From NCBI GenBank assembly GCA_037176885.1, contig JAWWNJ010000104.1:372001-436000 (forward strand): DNA of 64,000 nt, read 5' to 3'. A model generated the notes under the pieces. It saw only the letters and a program-made list of their open reading frames with translations. It was not told the DNA's origin and searched no databases. Shown in pieces: positions 35,601-44,968 of this stretch. The position numbers and the translations under genes are program-made. The stretch comes from Favolaschia claudopus (Eukaryota > Basidiomycota > Agaricomycetes > Agaricales > Mycenaceae). Position 1 is the first letter of the stretch, and the number at the start of each line of letters is the position of its first letter.

Positions 35601-35661
35601 CGACATGGCCCCCAGCACCTGGGGAATGCCGCCGCCTCCGTTCGACAGCGCGGCGTCTTGA
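32632..35661 (+). CDS. Antisense gene A: Zn2Cys6-spaced cysteine-cluster protein
   Basis: This is a multi-exon gene of roughly 650 residues on the strand opposite gag-pol. The N-terminal helical domain is MTSAAAPAPAKDWYAPLRRL ... YPKLRDMLLTKSEILGYG. Then comes a Pro/Lys/Ser-rich linker with KRKAPDTP and KGKKGK basic motifs. A conserved helical block follows (MLIQSILRSEDIIPV, HQFLSMLPATVREDLPF). The cysteine cluster is C-TN-C-x6-C-x8-C-RG-C-x8-C, encoded just after an intron near 34213. A helical C-terminal part (EKMENAMALGRVAADANAAA, YEEFLDRFAGDDEAECDF) and a Lys- then Glu/Asp-rich tail end it. The cysteine spacing equals that of fungal Zn2Cys6 DNA-binding domains. No transcription-factor homologue is recognised otherwise. 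Splice sites are inferred. Confidence 0.72.
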
Positions 35662-35753
35662 AGGTATGTCCTCACCTGGTCTCCCTTGCCCACCTCGCTG
35701 ACTACTTCACAGCTTGTCGGCGGCCACTGTCTTCGGCCGGGCGGGGAGGTAAG

Positions 35754-35765
35754 TCTCCCCCTTTC
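35754..35765 (-). repeat. Second copy of the polypurine-tract 12-mer
   Basis: TCTCCCCCTTTC, identical to 31930-31941, lies just past antisense gene A, without the hairpin. It sits in a possible 3'-UTR intron with a pyrimidine run, so chance is not excluded. The rest of 35662-36474 has no gene. AATAAA at 36025 may be a poly(A) signal. Confidence 0.45.
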
Positions 35766-36474
35766 TTAATTCTTTCTTTTTCAATATTCTGACCAAGTCT
35801 TTCGCCCGCCAGGAGATTGTTTCATCGCGGGGGCCGAGCGGCCCCCAAAATATTTTATCGCTAGACGTATCGCAGGGTCCGGGTCCCTTTAACCTGATTG
35901 CAAAATGTCTCGTGCGCGCGGTGCAGCCTGGCAGAACACTCGGTTCTGCCCGCTGCACCTTCTTCAAAAATAAAATTTTCTATCCATAGTATACAGCAGC
36001 TTGTGCCGGCCAAAGAGCCGTTGAAATAAAAGCTTTTTGATTACCGCTGCTCTCTTTTGTGTGAAATCTTTTAAGTTCTTTCAAGTTCCTAAATCAAGTT
36101 CCCGCCACGAGCTCCCTTAAGTATTGAGTTAAGAGTTCAAGTTGAGGAATCTCGACCAAGTACCACGCCCGTCGTCTGAATACGACTTAGAGAGCGGGTT
36201 GAACATCGAACGTCAAGTTTTTCAACATGCCGAGCGGCATCAACACTTATCACCGTGCTCATCAGTTAGCGGGGATTGCCCGCGGCTTCTCAGCTAGCTG
36301 TCAGCGGCTGTCCTCGGACTCCACCGGGTGGCTAGTTCCTCATTTCTCCCGCTGGTCTCGTAAGAGTGGTAACGTAGAGTAGGACTGGCCCGGCGGCCCG
36401 AGCTGCCCGCTACCGTACTTGTATAGTCGATAGGGGTAGATAGCCAATCAAACCATCTTTTTCCTTCAATCGTC

Positions 36475-37217
36475 ATGCCTCAGCCCATAGGTGAAGTCCT
36501 AATCGACTACCATTCCTTCCCGGTGGTCAGTCAAGACTTCGTGCGCAAGATTTATACTGTGGTAGGCTGTCTTCAACACATTTCTGCGCCAAATCCAACC
36601 AGCCGCTAGCCGAATCTCGTCTGCACGCCTTGTAGTGACGCCGGCGAAGACTGTGAATTCCTTCACTGGGGGTCTAAGTGCACTAGGTGCCGGGAAGCGA
36701 AGGTCCCCAAATGCTTGTTCGCCGGGGTGGATTGGTTCAAGTATACCTATCCTTCTTCGACCTTTCCGACACTTTTCATCTATCGCAGCGGTAAGCCCTG
36801 CCGCTCTTCAAATTCTCATCTTTCTTATTCTACTCAGGCGGCACTTTGTACGACCTTGCATTCCTCGAACTCTGGTACCACCTGCGCCTCGGCGGCTTAA
36901 GCCCCGATATGTTTATAGGTTCGGTGGACGGTGAGCCCGCTGACTTCTTGCGTCGGCGGGAGGAATTTGCTGGCGACCTTCGTGACTGGGACATTGCTCA
37001 CGACCTAAACCACGCCGCCCACTCCAGCCGGCGGCTGTATTTCTACAACATCCTGTCTCGAGTTTTACGCGAGTGGCGTACCCAGGATCGCTCGATCCAT
37101 GCCCAGTGCGACGTCGATGCAGCTATCTCGCTCCATGATATCAGGCGACGGGACTCTAATGTTCCGACCGTCGTGCCCTTGGCCCAAGGCACGCGCCGCC
37201 AGACCTTCGAGCGGTAA
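36475..37217 (+). CDS. Antisense gene B: small Zn2Cys6-spaced protein
   Basis: Three exons, 36475-36561, 36610-36790 and 36838-37217, encode 215 residues. Exon 1 is MPQPIGEVLIDYHSFPVVSQ and a short continuation. Exon 2 opens with the cluster PNLV-C-TP-C-SDAGED-C-x8-C-TR-C-x7-C, with HWG before the fourth cysteine. Exon 3 is helical (LAFLELWYHLRLGGLSPDMF, HAAHSSRRLYFYNILSRVLR) and ends RRQTFER. It shares cysteine spacing, exon layout and intron phases with genes C and D, so the three look like tandem paralogues. CCAAT at 36445 is a possible promoter element. Confidence 0.75.
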
Positions 37218-37389
37218 CCCAGGCTAGTAGCTTTTCCCCGTTAGGGTCAAATAAATCTCTTTGCCCGGTCGCAAGCCGTTATCGTGATGTCTGATTCCTC
37301 CTGAGCTTTTGGTCCGGTAGCCGGTGGTACTCACCCGTCGGCTATAGGATTTACTTATAGCGGCCGGTGCCCAGTGAGTCCTTCGAGCG

Positions 37390-38061
37390 ATGCCCGCCTT
37401 TTCTTTGGCAGCGACTTTTTACTCAGAACGCTTTAGGAGCTTCACCGGTCCCTCAGAGTACCAGCTCGTACTTCAAGCTCAGTTTGTGGGTCTTTCGTTC
37501 TTTCTCAGTGCTCTCCCGCTGACGGGTGCCTCTTCTTAGCCGGAGTACGAATGCCAGTGCTGCCTCAAGAACTACCGCCATTGCATCTGGATTCAGTGGG
37601 GTGAAGCCTGCCTCAGCTGCATGTTCATAGGCCGCGCCGCCTTGTGCTGCTACACTAAGAAGTCCGTCTGGCAGGCCGAGAACAGCCGTCGTCGCGACAC
37701 TCTCCTAGCCTCTCGGCCAGGTAAGTCTGCTTTCTATCTTTATACCTCCCAGCGGGGGCCTTAGTGAATTTTAGCTCCCTCCGCCGGACGGATCGCTCAG
37801 TTTGACTGGTACGCCCGGGCTGCCGGTGCCCGACTCGACGAGAAGAGGTACATTGACGTGCGTACTTGCACCATCCTCGCCGCCAGGTCCATGCTCGGCA
37901 CCCTTGGGTTTGGCCAGCTACGCTTCTTGTACGGACTGTGGTTTGACGCGAAGGGGGCGGGCGTACGAAAGGAAATTGTAGATCTCCTCCGGGATAGGTT
38001 AGACGCTGTAGCCCTCCAGTCCGGCGCAAGGCTCCCGCCCGTCATGTTCATCGGGCCGTAA
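37390..38061 (+). CDS. Antisense gene C: small Zn2Cys6-spaced protein
   Basis: Three exons, 37390-37485, 37540-37720 and 37775-38061, encode 187 residues. Exon 1: MPAFSLAATFYSERFRSFTG, ending VLQAQF. Exon 2: PEYE-C-QC-C-LKNYRH-C-x8-C-LS-C-x8-C with QWG before the fourth cysteine, then a basic stretch (ENSRRRDT). Exon 3: IAQFDWYARAAGARLDEKRY and a leucine-rich helix, ending VMFIGP. Introns fall at the same places and phases (0, then 1) as in genes B and D. An extra cysteine follows the cluster. Confidence 0.73.
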
Positions 38062-38299
38062 GCGTAGTAGGAAATATATTCCCACTGTCAAACGAACTTG
38101 CATCTTTAAAACTCTGTTTCAAGCTGCCCGATTAGGAAGGCTTCTTAGAAACCAAAGCTTCCTCGTGTTTTTGCCCAGCGGGAGCTCAGCACCTCGTTGG
38201 ATATTCCACATGTATTGCGGATCTTCCGGGAGCATCGGGTGCAATGAGTCCCGCTGTCGATCTCTCTGTTTTTGGGTCTCCCGCCAGGTCTCAGAGAGA

Positions 38300-38307
38300 T
38301 ATTTAAG
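38300..38307 (+). promoter_or_regulatory. TATA-like box of antisense gene D
   Basis: TATTTAAG lies 45 bases before the ATG of gene D, between two copies of the GCGGG-type word. Confidence 0.45.
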
Positions 38308-38344
38308 CTGGCGGGAAGGTCCCATTTGCTTCAGTCGTCTACTC

Positions 38345-38973
38345 ATGTCTTTGCTGGAACATCCACTCTTCCCGAATGACCCCGTCGGCCCGCTCAGGGA
38401 GTACTATGTACGTTCCTGAACATTTTGCCTCGGGTAATTCCTCATCATTCGGCAGCCTGGCCGGGTATGCTCTGCGTGCCTCAACGCCCGTTCTCATTGC
38501 GAGTTTACTGAGTGGGGAGCGCCGTGCACCCGCTGTTACTTGCTGAAGCACAACTGCTCATACACCCAGACCGCTGAGCTGGCCGATGAAATTGCTGCCC
38601 GCCGGCACCGTTTCAAAGAGGGTCCCGATCGTAAGTGACGACTTCTTTCTTATCTGTTGCGCCACAACTGATTCCCCGCTCGCTTCTAGCGGCTACGAAG
38701 GAACAGCTAGCTGCTTGGGACGTCCTTCATGAGGGGACCCTGGCGCAGTTCCCATTCTGGCAACAATACCATTCTGTAATCGTCGGGCGGAACGTCGCAG
38801 AGGCAGCTCAACGGCTGTCTTTTTACTTCGAGGCCCGCTTGGTTTTCCATCTTCTTCAGGAGGCCAAAACGGCTAATCTCCCGGCTGCGTATGTTGCTGT
38901 TATCCGCGAGCGGTTAGACGTTCTCGCCAATAATCTTTTCCTGGATCTTCCGGCTAGGATGCGGGCAGTGTAG
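38345..38973 (+). CDS. Antisense gene D: small Zn2Cys6-spaced protein
   Basis: Three exons, 38345-38407, 38456-38630 and 38690-38973, encode 173 residues. Exon 1: MSLLEHPLFPNDPVGPLREY. Exon 2: PGRV-C-SA-C-LNARSH-C-x8-C-TR-C-YLLKHN-C with EWG before the fourth cysteine. This is the exact C-x2-C-x6-C-x8-C-x2-C-x6-C spacing of classical Zn2Cys6 domains. Exon 3 is helical (EQLAAWDVLHEGTLAQFPFW, RLSFYFEARLVFHLLQEAK) and ends LDLPARMRAV. It is the cleanest of the four clusters and the best test case for zinc and DNA binding. Confidence 0.76.
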
Positions 38974-39106
38974 ATACAGGCACATGTACTTTCGGATAGT
39001 TCGTTCCGATAACACACGCTCCCGCCCCATGTGAGGCCTTGGAAACATTTATTTCTTGGTAAAGATGTGCCCGCTGCCCTCAAATGACGTGCTAGGTGAC
39101 CCACCT

Positions 39107-39118
39107 CTCCCCCTTTCA
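39107..39118 (-). repeat. Third copy of the polypurine-tract 12-mer
   Basis: Identical to 31930-31941 and followed at the same distance by a related hairpin. It lies between antisense genes D and E, far from either LTR, in the place a central polypurine tract would occupy. Confidence 0.6.
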
Positions 39119-39125
39119 GAAATCT

Positions 39126-39143
39126 CAACTGTCCCCAGTTGAT
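39126..39143. repeat. Hairpin paired with internal polypurine tract
   Basis: TCAACTG-TCCC-CAGTTGA. Compared with 31948-31965, one pair changed from C-G to G-C, keeping the stem, and the loop is unchanged. This suggests selection for structure. Confidence 0.65.
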
Positions 39144-39323
39144 CGATCAGAGGAAATTCAGGTTCCCCGGCAGCAAATTTTCGTGCCACGGAACGATCGG
39201 GTGCGTTTGAAATAATTTTCTGTGCCACCGGCGGGTGCATCTACCATAAATGGTAATCCAAGTTCGGCCGTTGACCAGATTTCGTCCAAATTATCCTTAC
39301 GGCGTTAATTACGGCCGCTCGAG

Positions 39324-39330
39324 TATAAGA
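39324..39330 (+). promoter_or_regulatory. TATA-like box of antisense gene E
   Basis: TATAAGA lies 63 bases before the ATG at 39393. Confidence 0.45.
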
Positions 39331-39392
39331 AGCAGCGGGCGGACGGGTATACCCCCAGCCTCGTCTACTGTCTTTACTCTGCTTCCTCCAAA

Positions 39393-40633
39393 ATGTCTCA
39401 AAACGATTACAACACCGTCAAAGCCGATTTCCTCAAGGCTATGGACGTTGCCGCCAACCTCGTCAAGTATTCGCCGCCCGAGTCTCGTAAAAACCAGCTC
39501 AAGGACGTCGCCGAGATTCTCGTAAGAGCCGCCGGCTACATTGACCAGTCTCGTTTTGTTAACATTATTCTTTCGTTTGTAGGCGCGCCTTCCCCCGCTC
39601 ATGCCTTTCATTTTGGAAGACAAGAGCGCGGTTCTTCGTGAGGCAATCTTCACCTCGCGTGAATATTACCACTCCTTGTACGACCCGGATGGTAAACGGG
39701 ACGTGACCTTCCCCGCTGGGTACGATGCCCTGCGGCGGATCACCAAGGCCATTCACGAAGACCGTTCCAAGAAGGCGATCCCGCCCGTCTCCACCGTTTC
39801 TTCTTCCAAGGGGACCCGGGTCGGTTTCACTAACTTTAATTGTCGTGCTCACCACTGACTCACAATCATCCCCCGCTAGAAGAGTACTCGCGGGCGGTCC
39901 CAGGGTGAACCTGAGTCTGAGGACGAGGACGAAGGCACCGTTCGTGCCCCATCGCCCGCTCTCACCACCCTTGGTGCTGACGAGGTTCGTTCTTTCGTTT
40001 AACAGCTGGCCTGTGTAGAGCTGACGATTGACACTTCTATCATCGCCGTTGGGTGTTTGTTCACCCAGATGCTCGTTGACGATGAGCATGTCCCCGCTCC
40101 CAAGGCTCCCCCTACCGGTCCCAAGGCTAAATCAGCCATGGCGGGCAAGAAGGGTGTGCGCGCTGTAAGTTGCACGTTATTTCTGCTTTAGCTTCTGTCA
40201 TTCATTTCAATCTTTCAGCATAGCCCAGCCCCCGCTAAGAAGGGCAAAGGCAACAAGCGCGCTCGCATCGACAACGTCCCGTTCCACGAGGACTCCTTCC
40301 TCACCAACGGTGAGTTTCCCGTCCATTGTCAGTGGTTTCCCGCTGAATGTTATTACAGCAACGGCTGAGTTTTACGCTTCGGCACCCGCTTCAGGTGCTG
40401 TTGTCGATGAGGCCGCTAGCGTCGTCGAGATGGGTACCGAGTTCATGAGCAACCACCTTGCCTTGCGCAAGCGGATGTATTTCATCATGGTCGAGCTGGC
40501 GGTCATCCACGAGAACCTTCGTAGCTCTCTGGCCCGGCGCGAGCAGCTCCTCGACGAAGGAGAGAAGATCTCAGCTCGCCTTCGCGACTTCCCCGAGTCC
40601 TCCTCTGCCGGCGTCGATGCTCATGTTCCCTGA
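39393..40633 (+). CDS. Antisense gene E: coiled-coil protein without cysteine cluster
   Basis: Multi-exon gene of about 290 residues, starting MSQNDYNTVKADFLKAMDVA. The N-terminal helical domain continues ARLPPLMPFILEDKSAVLRE and YDALRRITKAIHEDRSKK. The middle is rich in Ser, Glu and Lys (RGRSQGEPESEDEDEG, PAPAKKGKGNKRARID). The last exon is a long amphipathic helix (FMSNHLALRKRMYFIMVELA, LRSSLARREQLLDEGEKI). Its layout (helical head, basic linker, helical tail) parallels gene A, but no cysteine cluster exists. Introns start near 39520, 39828, 39984, 40165 and 40311. It converges on the end of pol with about 220 bases between. Confidence 0.65.
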
Positions 40634-40855
40634 CTCGTTCCTAAAGAGCTCCCCCAGCGGGTCCCCCTTTCTTCAGAATCCTCGGTACTGGCTCAATCGT
40701 TTCGGACACCTCACGGCTCATCCTTCTGCTGGCCGCCACACACTCCCCGGGTGCGCAACCTGTTCGCAGCGCACTGGCGGGAGATGCAGACAATACAATT
40801 ACTCAAGGACTTCGAATCCCGTTTCAAAATGTAACGTAGATATCGTAGCAGTAAT

Positions 40856-41736
40856 TCATTTCCGCGCAGCGGCTTTCGTGGCAGAACGAGTCTTCCGTTT
40901 GAAAGGCAGCGGCTCATCCGTGTCAGGTTCCTCTTCCTCTTCTTCTTCCTCGGGCAAGGCCTCCTGCAGAGCCGGCTCTTCGTCAGCCGTCCCGCTGGGG
41001 GTTAACCTCACATTCCCGAATTGGAAGTCATCTCCAGAATAACCGTCTTCCTCCTGGACCATCTTTTCTAGCGTCTCTGCCGAGAGGTCGATTAAGTCGT
41101 GAATGTCAGCGGGCAGCTTGATAGAGCGCCGCTGCTCGAAGGGGACCACTCTGAACTGAGCAATCTTCGATTGAAAGACAGAGCCGTCCATCTCCGCTAC
41201 GATATAACTTCCACCTTTCGTACGCCGGATGATAATTACTGGTCCCAGGTATCTGGCGGCCATCTTCGTATTCAGCGATTTCTCAACGGTCGTATTCCTG
41301 ATGAGCACCAAGTCTCCCGGCTCGAAATGGTAATCTTCGATAGTATGTTTATGCGCTATCTCGTACCGGCGCAGATTCGCTCGTTTCTCGTCGGTGACCC
41401 GTTCCCTCATCTGTTCGACGTGAGTGGCGTGCTTAGCCAGAGCCTGGGCTCGATAGCCGATTAACTCAGCGGTCGTTAGAGTCCTGCCGGGCAGATGCAC
41501 TAGCCAAGTCGCTTCTTCTATATCCAGCGGGAGGATTGGATGTGCGCCCGTTACCATAAAGTAGGGTGAACAACCCGTTCCTCGTCGAATAGTGACCCGG
41601 TCAGCCCACAACATCTGCGGGAAGAACCAGTACCACTTGCTGGGATTCCCGCCAGTGGCTTTCCATAAGGATTGCCTCATCGAGAAGTGCCCATTTTCGA
41701 CTTTCCCGTTGGCTTGAGAATTATACGGCGAAACTT
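40856..41736 (-). CDS. Integrase C-terminal part, out of frame with upstream pol
   Basis: This frame continues pol after a one-base shift near 41736. It opens SPYNSQANGKVENGH, which holds the third catalytic residue (Glu) of the DD-E integrase core. It continues through the C-terminal domain with VTIRRGTGCSPYFMVTGAHP, then FEPGDLVLIRN and ARYLGPVIIIRRTKGGSYIV, a GPY/F-type module. The tail is acidic, then basic (FKRKTRSATKAAARK). No chromodomain follows. Confidence 0.8.
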
Positions 41737-44700
41737 CTAATATTTCTTATGCCGTATTTAGACTCAAGGTAGGCCACGGCCGCTAGGAAGGCCGGCGCAT
41801 TATCTGTCACCAGTTCCTCCGGGCAACCCCACCTACAAATCACATCTTCAAGTAAGAACAAGGCCAGCGTTCTGGCATTCTCGTTCTTTATCGGCCGCGC
41901 TTCTATGTAGCTGCTGAGAGAGCAGCGGGCGTCGACAATTTTATTGAAGCCGTTGGAAGGAGTACCAACGACCATCACGTCGACGTGTACCACTTGGAAG
42001 AGCGAAGGGGTATGAGTGACAACGGGCGGGATCTTTAATAGAGTCCTTTGCCTCAATTGACACAATTCGCAAGTCTTAATGTACCAAGTGACATCCCGCT
42101 CCATCTCAGGCCACCAGAAGCGCATTTCTATCAAGGATTTGGTAGCAAAGACGCCGCGATGAGCTAGGCTATCATGAGCCGCCCGCATCATATACATTCG
42201 GTGTTCTTTGTCCACCACCAACTGATGTGCGCTCCCCGTTGTGGATTTATGATAGAGTTTTCCATCTGCATCCTCGAAGAAGCCGGTGGCGAATCGCAGG
42301 AAGGCTTTATATTCTTTGTCGTTCATGCCATCCGGGCGAGCCAGGGTGTTCCGCCGCCATTCCTTCATGAGGAGCAGCCGCTCGTCCGCTAGCTTCGCCG
42401 CTACCGATCGTTGGTCTTCAGAATACGGTTCCCGCTTCGTCGGGTCGTACTTCAATTCGAGGTCAGGGATCAGCGGCTCGCCTGCTGGCTTGTCGTCCCC
42501 CTTTGACTGAGAGAAGACCTCGAAAATGTATTCTTTACTAAGGCGGGTGTAAGCCCACGCCTGTTCAGCGTCGTTTTCGAAGTCAGAGGCTGACTGAGCC
42601 TCATCTCCCGCCAATTCAGCTACCATATATCCACCTCGGGTGTCAATATCGTGCTTGAAATCCTCGAAATTCTTGAGAGGCGGCCAAGCACTACTTTCAG
42701 GATGAAGACCCGGCGGCTCGTTATTATCGAACTCGTCTTCTGGGTGATCATACTCTGGATCCCCCGGCTGAATACGCCGGCGGGAGAGTCCATCTGGCCC
42801 GAAAGTCTTGCCCGGTACATGCTTCAGAGTGAAATGAAACATTAAGATCTCCTCGATCCAGCGGTTGATCGTAGCGTTGGGTCCCATTCCCGGGTGATCC
42901 AACATGCCTTTGAGGTACTGAGCGTCGGTCTCGACGACCAGCTTGCGGCAGCCCAACAGCCAGTATTGCATGTGGTCTAGCGCCCTCTTCAAGCCAAACA
43001 ATTCCCGCTTGGGCTGAGAATACCTCGACTCCCGTTCATTCAAAGGTATGGAGCTGAAGCGGGCATAGTACCGCTTATTTAGGTCCAAAGGATCCCGCTG
43101 GTACACATGCACTCCAACTCCAAGGTACGACGTATCAACCGCCAGCACCACTTCGGTGTCCCATTCATATCTTATAGGTCTAAGCGCGGGACATTCTCGC
43201 AAAGCCTTCTTCAAAACTTTCATGCAGGCGTCTTGGGGCGGGCCCCACTCGAATATGACTTCTTTCCGGGTGAGCTTCTGAATTGGTTCAGCTTTGACCG
43301 TGTAGTCTTGGATGAACATCCTCATAACGCCCACAGTTCCCAGAAAGGCTTTCACATCGTGGAAATCCTTCAGCGGGCCCCAACGCTCAATGACGCCGAT
43401 TCTATCTTCATCCGGGCGCATGCCCTCGTATGAGCAGACATGGCCGACCACCTTAAAGGTTCCCCGGCAAATCTGCAACTTCTTCCCGCTTACAGTCGCC
43501 CCAGAATAGGCTAGCCGGGTAAGTACCCGGTTGCAGTCTACCAAGTGTAACCACACAAAGACCCTTATCAGCGGGTTCTCAGGGATGGTCTCGTACGTCC
43601 CGTCAGGCTTTTCGTATCGAGTGAAGCCGCCGGCGACAGGCACGTCATCTATATACGGCCGGGTAACCGCAGGAATTTCGTCTCGCAGGATGTAGGTTAC
43701 GTCTTCGTGGAAGATCGGCACAGAGTTGGTCCAACCCTGCGGCAATCTTACCAATCGAAGCGCCCCAAACGGAGTTTGGAAGGTCGTGTAATCTCGAGAT
43801 TCCGGGTCAATCAGCCGGTGGTTGTACCCAGAATAAAGATCAAACGTGGACCCACAAGCCCTTCCTGCGAAATGTTCGGCTAGATCCGCGGCGCCGGGAG
43901 GCACCCCAGAGTGCGCAATGGTTACCGCGTTCAGCGGCTCCAACGAATGCACTAACCGAATTGACTTCTTATCACTCTTCAGAACTCCAAAGTACTTCGT
44001 GCGGTACGAGCCGTTGGATGGTTCGTAGATATTGGCGTCGATACTCGCCCTAAGCACCTTGCAGACTTCTTCCAGTTGTCCCGGCGGGATGGGAATATTT
44101 CTTTCCACCCAGACCTTATGGTCTGCTTTCACCGGGAACTTGACTGGCGGGAAGAAATCCGTCCTGAAAGTTCCTCGTTCACTGTCATCCCATGCTACTG
44201 TATTTTCGTGTATAGATAACATGTGATGAACCAGCTTCATCTCTTCATCATTCAGGAACCCATCATTATGCAGTTCGTCCACTACCGCTTTCCTTTCCGC
44301 TGTGTACCTCCCTACGGGAACGAACTCTGGCGGGTGAGGGTCTAGCGGGACGAGATTCTGCAGCGGATTCCCAATGATATTTCTTTCTATCCTGAACTCG
44401 GGAGGGAGCGGCTCGAGGACCGGCTTTACTTTCAGCGCTACCGGCTTATATTTCTTCGAGAACACCTCCTTCACCTCGACTTCAGGCGGGTGATCCTCGG
44501 GAACGATTTCCTCCATCAACACCACTTTCGTTTCGTTGTGTTCGAACCCGGGCACCACCCAGTCGGCGTAGTCACAGCACTGACAGCGCTCCCCCGCTGA
44601 ATGCCGAGACCGCTCCTGTTTGAGCGACTCAACATCGGCACCGGCTGTCATGAACACAGCGGCTGGGTCCTTCAGTTTCTCTCTGACTTTATCCGTTATA

Positions 44701-44968
44701 TTAGCTACGATGGCTACATAGGATTCACCGACGTTCTTTCCTTCTGTCAGCTGCTCATTATATTCCTGAAATAGCTGAGCAGCGGGTTTGTCATCAACTT
44801 CTGGCATGGCAGCCGCTAGGTAGGCCATTTTCGTCTCGGCCATCGAAAACCCCTCTTCTCCAGATTTCATCAAAGCGCAAATTCTAGGAACATTATTCTC
44901 GTCCAGTTCTATCTGAACCGCTAACTCTCCTTGATGGTTAATCAACTCCTCGAATTCTGAAAATTTTG
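41721..44968 (-). CDS. Pol: reverse transcriptase, RNase H and integrase N-terminal part
   Basis: This frame is entered by a -1 shift from protease and has no usable ATG at its head. The first 250 residues are a linker with a CQCCDYADW patch. RT shows SGVPPGAADLAEHFAG, FDLYSGYNHRLI, FGALRLVRLPQGWTNS and the catalytic YIDD. RNase H follows: VVLAVDTSYLGVGVHVY, REL and ETDAQYLKG. Integrase has its zinc-binding HDSLAHRGVF ... TCELC pair and the first two catalytic aspartates (VHVDVMVVG, VTDNAPAFL). It then stops at 41721, one base out of frame with the catalytic Glu. The order RT-RNase H-integrase identifies Ty3/gypsy. Confidence 0.92.
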
